DNA of 6,103 nt from Firmicutes bacterium UBA3932 (GCA_002385825.1 DGEG01000146.1:1-6103), one strand, 5' to 3'. Positions 1-5,762 are shown, counted from the stretch's first letter. The notes: generated from the sequence alone by a model not told the origin. Numbers and translations are program-made.

Positions 1-19
1 TCATTTTACAATTCGCCAA
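1..19. repeat. Left copy of a 19-bp inverted repeat at the window ends
   Basis: TCATTTTACAATTCGCCAA at the extreme left is the exact reverse complement of positions 6081-6099, which lie four bases from the right edge. The match stops at base 20. No transposase is present between the copies, so this is not by itself an insertion sequence. The copies may be the ends of a repeated element that continues outside the window, in opposite orientations. The identity is directly visible; the origin is inference. Confidence 0.75.
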
Positions 20-96
20 TAATTATATTAGCAAAATATATGCCATAAAAGAAATGTGTAAAATTACGCTGCTATAACAAGGCGTGCATTTAAAAC

Positions 97-187
97 AGCC
101 GGCAGACCGACAGTTTTTTGTCGCTAGTAAGGAGTTAATTTAAGGAAATACCACAACAAGATCAATCCCGGCCGGCTTATTTTTTGT
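97..187 (+). other. Gene-free leader with a weak terminator-like hairpin
   Basis: AGCCGGC (97-103) can pair with GCCGGCT (171-177), and the second arm is followed by a T-rich run (178-186). The intervening 67 bases also hold a small CGACA/TGTCG hairpin (108-112 with 119-123). This could be the 3' end of a small transcript or an attenuator-like leader ahead of the transporter gene. I match it to no riboswitch class I know, and the long loop makes a plain terminator doubtful. The rest of 20-290 holds no convincing reading frame; the longest start-to-stop stretch seen, 84-143, has no ribosome binding site. Confidence 0.2.
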
Positions 188-201
188 TCTGAAAAAATGA
201 A

Positions 202-273
202 TTGATTTGCGAAAACAACCGTGATACATTCACAAAAGCAAGATATATAATGATATAGATTCTGTATAGATTC
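202..273 (+). promoter_or_regulatory. Candidate promoter region of the EamA transporter gene
   Basis: Two overlapping candidates are visible. One is TTGATT (202-207), a 17-base spacer and TACATT (225-230) preceded by TGA, an extended -10 arrangement. The other is a perfect TATAAT (246-251) with only a poor -35 (TGATAC at 222-227, 18-base spacer). Just downstream, TATAGATTC occurs twice in direct orientation (254-262 and 265-273), 11 bp or about one helical turn apart. TAATGA (248-253) and TCATTA (272-277) form an inverted pair around these, so an operator here is possible but unproven. Confidence 0.45.
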
Positions 274-290
274 ATTATGAAGGGATTTTT

Positions 291-1307
291 ATGGAAAAGC
301 GAGTGCTGGCATCAAATATTATGCTCGTAACGGCAGCTATGATCTGGGGTTTTTCTTTCGTGTTCCAACGTGCCGCCATGGAACATATCGGCCCCTTTAC
401 TTTTAATGCATGTCGTTATTTGTTAGGCGCTCTCTCCCTGATACCGGTAATCCGGTTGAACGATCAAAAAATTCGCAAAAAATCCTATAACGAGGAAGGT
501 CTTCGTGATAACGGAAGCGGTCCGGTGGACGTTGTCGGACCGGAGAGCCATATCGAACCAGTGGACGCTGTCCAATCAGACGGTACTTTATCTGCCAAAG
601 AACTGAGAAAAATCATGATTCTCGGAAGCCTGACCTGCGGCTTTTTTAATTGGGCCGGCTCCATATTGGTCCAGGTAGGTCTTGTTTATACCGCTGCCAG
701 CAAAGCCGCTTTTATCGGATCTCTTTACATTGTAGTAGTTCCTATAATCGGGATATTCTTTAAGAAGAAAACCACACGAACCGTTTGGTTCGGTGTGGTC
801 ATCGCTGTTTTGGGTCTTTATTTCCTTTGTATTACGGAAGGTTTCTATATATCCTTTGGAGACTTGGTAATTTTTATGAGCACCTTCTTTTTTGCCATCC
901 ATATTCATTTAATCGGAATGGTTGCAATCAAGGTGGACGGAATTAGGTTTGTACGGAACGAGGCATTTTTTTCCGTGCTTTGGTCATCCCTCATCGCCTT
1001 TGTTTTCGAGGATCCTAATCTCTCTTCCGTTATCAAGGTAGCCATCCCTCTTATCTTCTCCGGCATTCTGGCTGTGGGCGTTGCTTATGCTTTGCAGGTA
1101 ACTGCTCAGAAATATACAAATCCCGATATTGCCGCGTTGCTGATGAGCTCAGAGGCCTTTTTTGGGGCAATAGGCGGCGTTTTGTTCCTGCAGGAAATTT
1201 TGACGCCCCGCGAACTGCTGGGAGGAATCCTAGTCATGGCCGCAGTAATTATCGCCCAGCTGCCCAAGGATTTCCTGATACGCATTACTTCCTTAATCAG
1301 AAAGTAA
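291..1307 (+). CDS. EamA/DMT-superfamily membrane transporter with a hydrophilic insert
   Basis: The 338-residue product has two EamA-type halves. They are about residues 8-54 plus 108-180, and 188-322, with roughly ten hydrophobic segments in all. The second half carries the typical closing block around PDIAALLMSSEAFFGA (278-293), then FLQEILTPRELLGG. Family members are inner-membrane exporters or permeases of amino acids, sugars or other metabolites; the substrate cannot be told from sequence. A charged stretch at about 55-107 separates the second and third hydrophobic segments and makes the protein longer than the usual 290-310 residues. It includes a PVDxV motif repeated 12 residues apart (78-82 and 90-94). 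The ATG at 291 has GAAGGGA (279-285) five bases upstream. The gene has its own promoter region and converges on the DUF6506 gene with a 12-bp gap and no obvious terminator between. Family assignment is firm; function is open. Confidence 0.9.
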   Translation: MEKRVLASNIMLVTAAMIWGFSFVFQRAAMEHIGPFTFNACRYLLGALSLIPVIRLNDQKIRKKSYNEEGLRDNGSGPVDVVGPESHIEPVDAVQSDGTLSAKELRKIMILGSLTCGFFNWAGSILVQVGLVYTAASKAAFIGSLYIVVVPIIGIFFKKKTTRTVWFGVVIAVLGLYFLCITEGFYISFGDLVIFMSTFFFAIHIHLIGMVAIKVDGIRFVRNEAFFSVLWSSLIAFVFEDPNLSSVIKVAIPLIFSGILAVGVAYALQVTAQKYTNPDIAALLMSSEAFFGAIGGVLFLQEILTPRELLGGILVMAAVIIAQLPKDFLIRITSLIRK

Positions 1308-1319
1308 CAACCCCATGCT

Positions 1320-1625
1320 TCATTTGAGCCATCTGCTGTCGCCTGAAGCGTTGTCATACCCCGGGTGATTGTCAAACCGGACTACACCGACCTGGAGCCT
1401 TCCCTGAACGGCTTCCGTAACTTTAGCGTGCCCGATGGTTCCGAAACCGCCGCAGAGTTCCAGCAGGATAAATCCCTCATCGGCCAGTTTCACCGCTTCC
1501 TGACAAGCCATTTCGTAACTGCCTACCCCGACCATGGACATAAGACCCTGTCCCAGGTCCATATCTACCCTGCGCGGTTCCTTTATCTCAGCGTTAATAA
1601 ACATAAATGCAACTTTTCTTTTCAT
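1320..1625 (-). CDS. DUF6506 family protein
   Basis: A 101-residue soluble protein. Its layout matches what I recall of DUF6506 proteins, which are about 100 residues: a hydrophobic first strand (KVAFMFI, 4-10), a helix with SYEMACQEAVKLADEG (36-51), the strand-turn LELCGGFG (55-62) and a later strand VGVVRFDNH (79-87). The family has no established biochemical role that I know of. The alternating strands and helices suggest a small alpha/beta fold. The ATG (complement of 1623-1625) is preceded by AGGAAGGA (complement of 1633-1640) with a 7-base gap, a strong ribosome binding site that fixes the start. The opposite strand is also open at 1365-1643, but that frame lacks the family signature. 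An outward promoter at 1673-1700 drives the gene from the edge of the palindrome array. Confidence 0.85.
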   Translation of the reverse strand: MKRKVAFMFINAEIKEPRRVDMDLGQGLMSMVGVGSYEMACQEAVKLADEGFILLELCGGFGTIGHAKVTEAVQGRLQVGVVRFDNHPGYDNASGDSRWLK

Positions 1626-1672
1626 TTCCTGTTCCTTCCTTAATTCCTCTGCTTGTTTTTAGCTGACAAAAT

Positions 1673-1700
1673 ATTATACCACAGAAAGTGTTGTCTACAA
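1673..1700 (-). promoter_or_regulatory. Promoter of the DUF6506 gene
   Basis: Read on the minus strand, TATAAT lies at 1678-1673, preceded by TGG (1681-1679) as an extended -10. TTGTAG (1700-1695) lies 16 bases further upstream as a partial -35. This would give a leader of about 40 bases before the ATG at 1625. The -35 is part of TTGTAGACAA, the same heptamer (GTAGACA) that forms the palindromes of the array to the right. A protein binding that motif could therefore block or help this promoter; that is inference. Confidence 0.6.
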
Positions 1701-1727
1701 TGCTTTGGAGCGCAGGGTTTCTCTCCT

Positions 1728-1754
1728 GCATTTGGTGTCTGTATTTGGTGTCTG
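1728..1754 (+). repeat. Tandem 13-bp duplication beside the inverted repeat
   Basis: GCATTTGGTGTCTG (1728-1741) and GTATTTGGTGTCTG (1741-1754) are tandem copies with one difference, sharing the G at 1741. The second copy is the outer part of the inverted repeat arm at 1741-1767. The right-hand arm has only one copy. Confidence 0.7.
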
Positions 1755-1767
1755 ACACTTTTTACAA
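1741..1767 (+). repeat. Left arm of a 27-bp inverted repeat flanking the array
   Basis: This stretch matches the reverse complement of 2201-2227 at 25 of 27 positions, and the inner 21 bp (1747-1767 with 2201-2221) match perfectly. It contains the small palindrome GTGTCTGACAC followed by five T. GTGTCTGACAC resembles the arms of the array units (TGTCTAC) and, from memory, palindromes scattered near Y1/REP-associated transposases in Firmicutes. Confidence 0.85.
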
Positions 1768-2164
1768 CTTTGTTTGCATCGGAGCATGAATAGACAAGTT
1801 TAAATTCTGTTCTAATTAATTGTCTACTTTAGGGGCCGGGGGTAGACAATAAATCCCTATCGTCAAAAATGTTGTCTATTTCGCAGGGTGAAAATAGACA
1901 ACAATTCGATTCAGCTCTCAATTGTTGTCTACAACTAGGATTGAAAGTAGACAAGAATTCACTCCCCTCCTAAATTGTTGTTCATTTCGCAGGATAAAAG
2001 TAGACAAGTTCTTGCTCCTGGTAAAAAACTTGTCTATACCGTAAATCAAAAGTAGACATAAAAACGTTAATGTTCTAGAGTGCTGTCTACAATGTAGATT
2101 GAAAATAGACAGGACCAATTGGCTGATTATTTTTTTGTCTACGCCGCAGTATGGAAATAGACAC
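1768..2164 (+). repeat. Periodic array of eight 30-bp palindromic units, 52-53 bp apart
   Basis: Each unit has a left arm like TTGTCTAY and a right arm like RTAGACAA. Seven clear units span exactly 30 bp each, starting at 1820, 1872, 1925, 1978, 2030, 2083 and 2135. A degenerate unit starts at 1768 with its right arm at 1791-1797, and a further left arm (CTGTTCA) lies at 2188. Start-to-start steps are 52, 52, 53, 53, 52, 53, 52 and 53 bp, a mean of 52.5. The loops share a loose pattern, roughly CGCAGGATTGAAA, so the units have a direction. The 22-23 bp between units show no resemblance to one another. Pairing is strongest at 1870-1881 with 1892-1903 (12 bp) and 1819-1827 with 1842-1850 (9 bp). 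Repeats diverge too much for a CRISPR, and no cas gene is present. The role is unknown: candidates are a protein-binding array on one helix face, a REP-type cluster or a structured transcript. Confidence 0.9.
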
Positions 2165-2200
2165 GATACGAGTTTGAATGCGAATTCCTGTTCACACAAC

Positions 2201-2227
2201 TTGTAAAAAGTGTCAGACACCGAATGC
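2201..2227 (-). repeat. Right arm of the 27-bp inverted repeat flanking the array
   Basis: Reverse complement of 1741-1767 with two mismatches; the inner 21 bp are identical. It overlaps the place where a ninth array unit would end: the left arm of that unit, CTGTTCA, begins at 2188 in phase with the others. The bracket may therefore have been built from, or inserted into, the array. Confidence 0.85.
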
Positions 2228-2230
2228 AAG

Positions 2231-2261
2231 TTGTTTGAATTGTCTGTCGCCATGGTATAAT
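2231..2261 (+). promoter_or_regulatory. Promoter of the HTH-domain gene
   Basis: A perfect TATAAT (2256-2261) is preceded by TGG (2253-2255), an extended -10 identical to that of the divergent DUF6506 promoter. The -35 is weak: TTGAAT (2235-2240, 15-base spacer) or TTGTTT (2231-2236, 19-base spacer). TTGTCTG (2239-2245), close to the array arm sequence, lies between them. The leader would be about 60 bases. Confidence 0.6.
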
Positions 2262-2330
2262 GTTATATAAGAAACAATAAAGGAATATGATTTAATAGTT
2301 AACTGTTTTAGTACATAACGGAGGTGTACA

Positions 2331-2873
2331 ATGTCTGAGAAAACAATATTTGATCGTTTGGAAGATTACATAAAGGCTAATTATGTTGAGGAAGCAATCG
2401 ACTTCGTCTGTGATGAAGTGACGGATCACACCCAGGACGATCCTGATGATCCCTTTACCGCTATTTCTGAATCCGTATCCTGCCGCCCTGTGGTTGACAG
2501 CGACCAAATACCGCTGGACGAAGTAACAGAATCGTTTCAGGAAACATTTCTTAATTTCTTTGAAGCCAAAGGTATAAAAGCAGATTCGGAGCTTTACGAT
2601 AAAATTCCTATCGATCGCAAACTGATTTCCAAAATAAGAGATAATGCCGACTTTATTCCCAATAAAAATCTTGTGATTTTACTTGGCATAGGTTTGGAAT
2701 TAAATCGGGAAGAGATGGACGCCCTGCTGCGCTCGGCTCGTTACCGTCTTTCACGATCCCACAAAGACGAGTTGGCCATAGCATTCTGCATTGAAAACAA
2801 GATCTACGATGTGAAGCAGATCGATCAACTTTTCGATGACCAAGGGCTGCTTCCCATCTCACAGAGAATATAA
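2331..2873 (+). CDS. Stand-alone HTH-like domain protein (macro-domain-associated C-terminal type)
   Basis: A 180-residue, acidic, soluble protein. From about residue 66 to 174 it resembles the C-terminal domain I recall behind macro (ADP-ribose-binding) domains in Firmicutes. Its landmarks are ESFQETFLNFFEAKG (67-81), DSELYDKIPIDRKLISKIR (85-103), the hydrophobic helix LVILLGIGLELN (104-125 region), then ARYRLSRSHKDELAIAFCIENKIYDV ending near LFDDQGLLP. The helix pattern around DRKLISKIR is like a degenerate XRE-type helix-turn-helix. No macro domain is present here: the first 65 residues are a short helix (DRLEDYIKANYVEEAIDFV) and a DDPDDP-rich linker. DNA binding is therefore possible but untested. 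GGAGG (2320-2324) lies six bases before the ATG. The gene stands alone, with a promoter at the array edge and a terminator straight after, so it could act on the array. That link is inference. Confidence 0.85.
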   Translation: MSEKTIFDRLEDYIKANYVEEAIDFVCDEVTDHTQDDPDDPFTAISESVSCRPVVDSDQIPLDEVTESFQETFLNFFEAKGIKADSELYDKIPIDRKLISKIRDNADFIPNKNLVILLGIGLELNREEMDALLRSARYRLSRSHKDELAIAFCIENKIYDVKQIDQLFDDQGLLPISQRI

Positions 2874-2909
2874 AGAAAGTGGATTAAGATCCTTTCTCAA
2901 TGCCACTCT

Positions 2910-2937
2910 CGGAGCGACGCAATGTCGCTCCGTTTTT
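2910..2937 (+). terminator. Rho-independent terminator of the HTH-domain gene
   Basis: CGGAGCGAC (2910-2918) pairs perfectly with GTCGCTCCG (2924-2932) around a 5-base loop and is followed by five T (2933-2937). It begins 36 bases after the stop codon and separates this gene from the next operon. Confidence 0.93.
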
Positions 2938-2973
2938 AAAGTTCCTCTGTTCCTCCTGCCATAGATTTACTGA

Positions 2974-3019
2974 TGCATTCACTGTGGAATACAGGTATAA
3001 TTTTAAGTACACCACTTAA
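2974..3019 (+). promoter_or_regulatory. Candidate promoter of the DUF3810-glycosyltransferase operon
   Basis: TATAAT (2996-3001) is preceded by GG. The best -35 is poor (TGCATT, 2974-2979, 16-base spacer), so an activator may be needed. TTAAGT (3003-3008) and ACTTAA (3014-3019) form a small inverted repeat around the expected transcription start, which could be an operator. A terminator lies just upstream and the operon starts at 3047, so some promoter must be here. Confidence 0.5.
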
Positions 3020-3032
3020 GTTACATAACAGC

Positions 3033-3040
3033 GAGGAAGG
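3033..3040 (+). promoter_or_regulatory. Ribosome binding site that sets the DUF3810 start
   Basis: GAGGAAGG ends directly against a TTG at 3041 and six bases before the ATG at 3047. A start at 3041 would leave no spacer, so 3047 is the functional start. Confidence 0.8.
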
Positions 3041-3046
3041 TTGCAA

Positions 3047-4225
3047 ATGCATTTCATTATTAATTACATATCGAAGAGCAGGCGGATCCTGCTCTATTCA
3101 GGCGCCTGCATTTTTCTGTCGCTGATACTTACCCTTATTGCCCGCAGCTTCCCCGGCTTCAGCCAATGGTACGGAGAAGCTGTCTTTCCCGTGTTCGTTA
3201 ACACCGTAGGCAGGATTTTCGCGTTACTTCCCTTTTCTGCTTTTGAATTAATGATATGTGCGACTTTCTTAGGGCTGTTGCTCTTTGTGGTCTGGACTAT
3301 TTATGTCCTTCTAAAAAGAACTTCTAGTATTAAAAATTACCTGGGTATTACATTCCGGCGGGGGATCTGTATTCTTGCAAGCCTCTTGCTGATATTCACT
3401 CTCACCGCCTCTATCAATTACAGCAAACCGCCAATTTCTGCCGGTTCGGATACTTCCGTCAGGGAATATAGCCTCGGAGAACTGCTTGGACTGTCTCTTC
3501 TCCTTGTGGATGAGATAATAGAGCTTTCGGACTCCGTTGCTTTTGATGAGCAGGGTTTGCTGCAACTCGAGGAAGTGGATTTGGGCACAACTGCTGCCGA
3601 GGCTATGAGAAGCCTGAAAGAGCGCTATCCGGCCCTTTCGGGCTATTATCCCGCCCCTAAGCCCATCATCTTTTCAAATGTCATGTCATATTTGGGGCTA
3701 ACCGGCATTTTCTCTCCCTTTACTTTAGAAGCCAATTACAACAGGGATGTGGCGTCCTTTTTAATTCCGTACACCATCTGCCACGAATTTGCCCATTTGA
3801 AAGGCTTTATGAAGGAGGACGAAGCAGGTTTCCTCGCTTATCTGGCCTGTAAGAATTCAGAATCTGCCGAATTCCGATACAGCGGAACGTTGAACGCGCT
3901 CCTGTATACGCTGAATCAGCTTTACCGCAATGCTGACAGCAACCTTTACAATGCCGTTTACTCGAGCATCCCCGAAACCGTCCGGGCAGAACTTGCTTAC
4001 AGCAGAAACTACTGGAAAGACCATTCCGGAGTAGTCACTTCCATTGCCAAAACCGCCAATGACAAGTACCTTATGATAAATGCACAAACTGAGGGCACGA
4101 AAAGTTACGGCAGGATGGTGGATTTGCTGTTAAAGGAATACGACCATCGAATCCTGGTGGAATACGGCGACCGAATTTCAGAGGTGCTTCTTGACAATAT
4201 GAATCCCCCGACACTAGACTTATAA
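3047..4225 (+). CDS. DUF3810 membrane protein with zinc-metalloprotease-like HEFAH motif
   Basis: A 392-residue protein. Three hydrophobic segments lie in the first third (about 14-33, 66-89 and 106-122). After the last comes SINYSKPPI (122-130), a membrane-exit motif I associate with DUF3810. The remainder is a large, probably extracytoplasmic domain with CHEFAHLKGF (245-254), containing H246-E247-x-x-H250, and a following acidic run EDEAG (257-261). This HExxH plus downstream glutamate is the zinc ligand arrangement of gluzincin-type metallopeptidases, so proteolysis or another zinc-dependent hydrolysis is plausible. No DUF3810 member has an activity that I know of. The longest frame begins at a TTG six bases upstream, but the ribosome binding site supports the ATG. 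The glycosyltransferase gene follows after 16 bases and is almost certainly co-transcribed, which suggests work on the cell envelope. Confidence 0.88.
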   Translation: MHFIINYISKSRRILLYSGACIFLSLILTLIARSFPGFSQWYGEAVFPVFVNTVGRIFALLPFSAFELMICATFLGLLLFVVWTIYVLLKRTSSIKNYLGITFRRGICILASLLLIFTLTASINYSKPPISAGSDTSVREYSLGELLGLSLLLVDEIIELSDSVAFDEQGLLQLEEVDLGTTAAEAMRSLKERYPALSGYYPAPKPIIFSNVMSYLGLTGIFSPFTLEANYNRDVASFLIPYTICHEFAHLKGFMKEDEAGFLAYLACKNSESAEFRYSGTLNALLYTLNQLYRNADSNLYNAVYSSIPETVRAELAYSRNYWKDHSGVVTSIAKTANDKYLMINAQTEGTKSYGRMVDLLLKEYDHRILVEYGDRISEVLLDNMNPPTLDL

Positions 4226-4228
4226 CAT

Positions 4229-4235
4229 GGGAGGG
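4229..4235 (+). promoter_or_regulatory. Ribosome binding site that sets the glycosyltransferase start
   Basis: GGGAGGG lies six bases before the GTG at 4242. The in-frame ATG at 4227 overlaps this site and has no purine-rich sequence ahead of it (it follows ACTAGACTTATAAC), so GTG is the likelier start. Confidence 0.75.
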
Positions 4236-4241
4236 ATCGCT

Positions 4242-5762
4242 GTGACTAAGGAAAAGCTAACGGTGGGGATCTTCAACGATTCTTTCCCACCCACTATCGA
4301 CGGAGTGGCAAATGTGGCCGCCAATTATGCCTTAGAGATTCAGAAAAAACATGGCAACGCAGTAGTAGCCACACCTTGGTATCCGAATGTAACAGACGAT
4401 TATCCCTTTGAAGTAATACGCTACCCCAGCGCGAAAATAAGCAAAAAGCTGGTTTATCGTGCCGGATACCCCTTCGATCCGTCTGCGATAAGCAGGCTCC
4501 GCAAGGCGGAAATGGACATAATTCATACCCATTGCCCCTTTGCCTCTGCTGTGTTGGCAAGAGTACTGCGATTCAGTAACGATATCCCGGTAGTTTTCAC
4601 TTATCATACTAAGTTTGACATCGATTTACAAAAATTTCTTCCATACGATCCGGTAAAAACCGCTTCCGTAAAGTTTCTGCTGTCAAACATCAACGTATGC
4701 GATGAGGTCTGGGCCGTTTCCAGAGGGGCAGGTGAAAATATGAGATCCCTGGGTTACGAAGGGGATTACATTGTAATGCCCAACGGCACGGATTTCCCGA
4801 AAGGCGGCGCAGATCCCCGGCTTGTGGACCGGCTGCGAAAAGAGCACGGCATTGAGCCGGACGTCCCTGTCTTTCTCTTCGTCGGTCGCATGATGTGGTA
4901 CAAGGGAAACAGGCTAACCATCGACAGTCTTAAGATCGTAAAGCAGCGCGGGTGCCGGTTTAAAATGATTTTTGTCGGAGACGGGCTTGACCGGCCGGAG
5001 ATACAGGCTTATGCGGAGCAATGCGGGCTTTCGGATGATTGCATCTTTACAGGCGCCATCCACGACCGCCAGTTGGTCAGGGCATATTTTACGCTGGCGG
5101 ACCTGTTTCTGTTCCCCTCCACATACGACACCAACGGTATCGTGGTGTCCGAAGCGGCAGCCTGTGCCTGTCCCAGCCTTCTCATTGAAAATAGCTGTGC
5201 TGCGGAACGGGTAATACATATGGACACAGCACTGCTTGCCAAGGATGATCCGAAGGACTTGGCGGAAGCCATTACTTTTGCCTGTGAAAATCCCACGGTT
5301 ATTAAACGAATCGGTGAAGAGGCTTCGGAAAAAGTCTATCTGTCCTGGGAAGATGCGGTGGCGAAAGCCTATGAGCGCTATATGGTCGTCATCGAAAACT
5401 ATAACAGAGAAAAGGAAAAAAATGCCCAAAGCAGAAGGATTGCTTTCTTGAAAGATATTCAGGATATCAAGGCGGAGTTTGGCATCAAATTTGATAATCT
5501 TATGGAATTTTACCATGATAAACAGCACGATCTGGGGATCAAGAAGGATAAGTTCCTGGAGCATTATAAACAAAGGCAAGTGGGGTTGGGCAATAAAATA
5601 GAATACCTCCTGGATCTTTACCGGGAGAAACAGGAGGGCATCAGCGGCAGAATCGAAAGCAGGATCGAAAGCATTATCGAATCCTACCGGGAGAGGCCTG
5701 AAGAAATGTTCAGCGGTATGCTGGATGAGCTAAAAAAACAGAACAAAAGAAAGTCGGGATGA
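4242..5762 (+). CDS. GT4-family glycosyltransferase with C-terminal 18-residue helical repeats
   Basis: A 506-residue GT-B fold enzyme without signal peptide or membrane segment. The acceptor half opens with VGIFNDSFPPTIDGVANV (8-25), then IIHTHCPF (93-100) and YHTKFD (121-126). The donor half has FVGRMMWYKG (213-222), where R216 and K221 match the phosphate-contacting Arg and Lys of GT4 enzymes. The usual E-x7-E motif appears as D296-x7-E304 (DTNGIVVSE), a conservative change. The start resembles glycolipid glucosyl/mannosyltransferases (diacylglycerol or PI-mannoside type), but acceptor and sugar cannot be fixed. The catalytic part ends near residue 390. The remaining 115 residues are charged and helical, with three 18-residue repeats (415-432, 433-450, 451-468) and a longer fourth (469-490). 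This extension is unusual and may anchor the enzyme to membrane or a partner. It is the second gene of the operon with DUF3810; a terminator overlaps its stop codon. Confidence 0.92.
   Translation: MTKEKLTVGIFNDSFPPTIDGVANVAANYALEIQKKHGNAVVATPWYPNVTDDYPFEVIRYPSAKISKKLVYRAGYPFDPSAISRLRKAEMDIIHTHCPFASAVLARVLRFSNDIPVVFTYHTKFDIDLQKFLPYDPVKTASVKFLLSNINVCDEVWAVSRGAGENMRSLGYEGDYIVMPNGTDFPKGGADPRLVDRLRKEHGIEPDVPVFLFVGRMMWYKGNRLTIDSLKIVKQRGCRFKMIFVGDGLDRPEIQAYAEQCGLSDDCIFTGAIHDRQLVRAYFTLADLFLFPSTYDTNGIVVSEAAACACPSLLIENSCAAERVIHMDTALLAKDDPKDLAEAITFACENPTVIKRIGEEASEKVYLSWEDAVAKAYERYMVVIENYNREKEKNAQSRRIAFLKDIQDIKAEFGIKFDNLMEFYHDKQHDLGIKKDKFLEHYKQRQVGLGNKIEYLLDLYREKQEGISGRIESRIESIIESYRERPEEMFSGMLDELKKQNKRKSG

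Larger units (their letters stand above)
1741..2227. mobile_element. Possible non-autonomous element (487 bp) enclosing the palindrome array
   Basis: A 487-bp segment is bounded by 27-bp inverted repeats and contains only the periodic palindromes, with no supported gene. This is the shape of a miniature, transposase-dependent element or a REP-type cluster. No clear target-site duplication is visible outside the arms, and the left arm carries an extra tandem 13-bp copy. It may instead be a fixed regulatory region. The boundaries are seen directly; mobility is speculative. Confidence 0.25.

Noticed and set aside
60..190. A riboswitch or T-box leader ahead of the transporter
   Set aside because: I found none of the conserved core motifs of the classes I can recall; only a weak long-range pairing is visible.
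588..908. A 106-codon minus-strand gene inside the transporter
   Set aside because: It is a shadow of the EamA coding sequence, with no recognisable family signature.
1365..1643. A plus-strand gene opposite DUF6506
   Set aside because: The minus strand has a family match and a strong ribosome binding site; this frame has neither.
1768..2217. A canonical CRISPR array
   Set aside because: Repeat copies differ at many positions, spacers of 22-23 bp are shorter than usual, and no cas gene is present. Only the geometry is CRISPR-like.
1918..2253. A 111-codon minus-strand gene across the array
   Set aside because: It is translated palindrome repeats, its start overlaps the promoter of the divergent gene, and it resembles no family I know.
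3041..3046. TTG start for the DUF3810 gene
   Set aside because: The ribosome binding site abuts it with no spacer; the ATG six bases later has proper spacing.
4227..4241. ATG start for the glycosyltransferase
   Set aside because: No ribosome binding site precedes it, and the only good one (4229-4235) lies downstream of it and fits the GTG at 4242.
4914..5579. A 221-codon minus-strand gene
   Set aside because: It lies wholly inside the glycosyltransferase, whose motifs are clear, and it is explained as the complement of that coding sequence.
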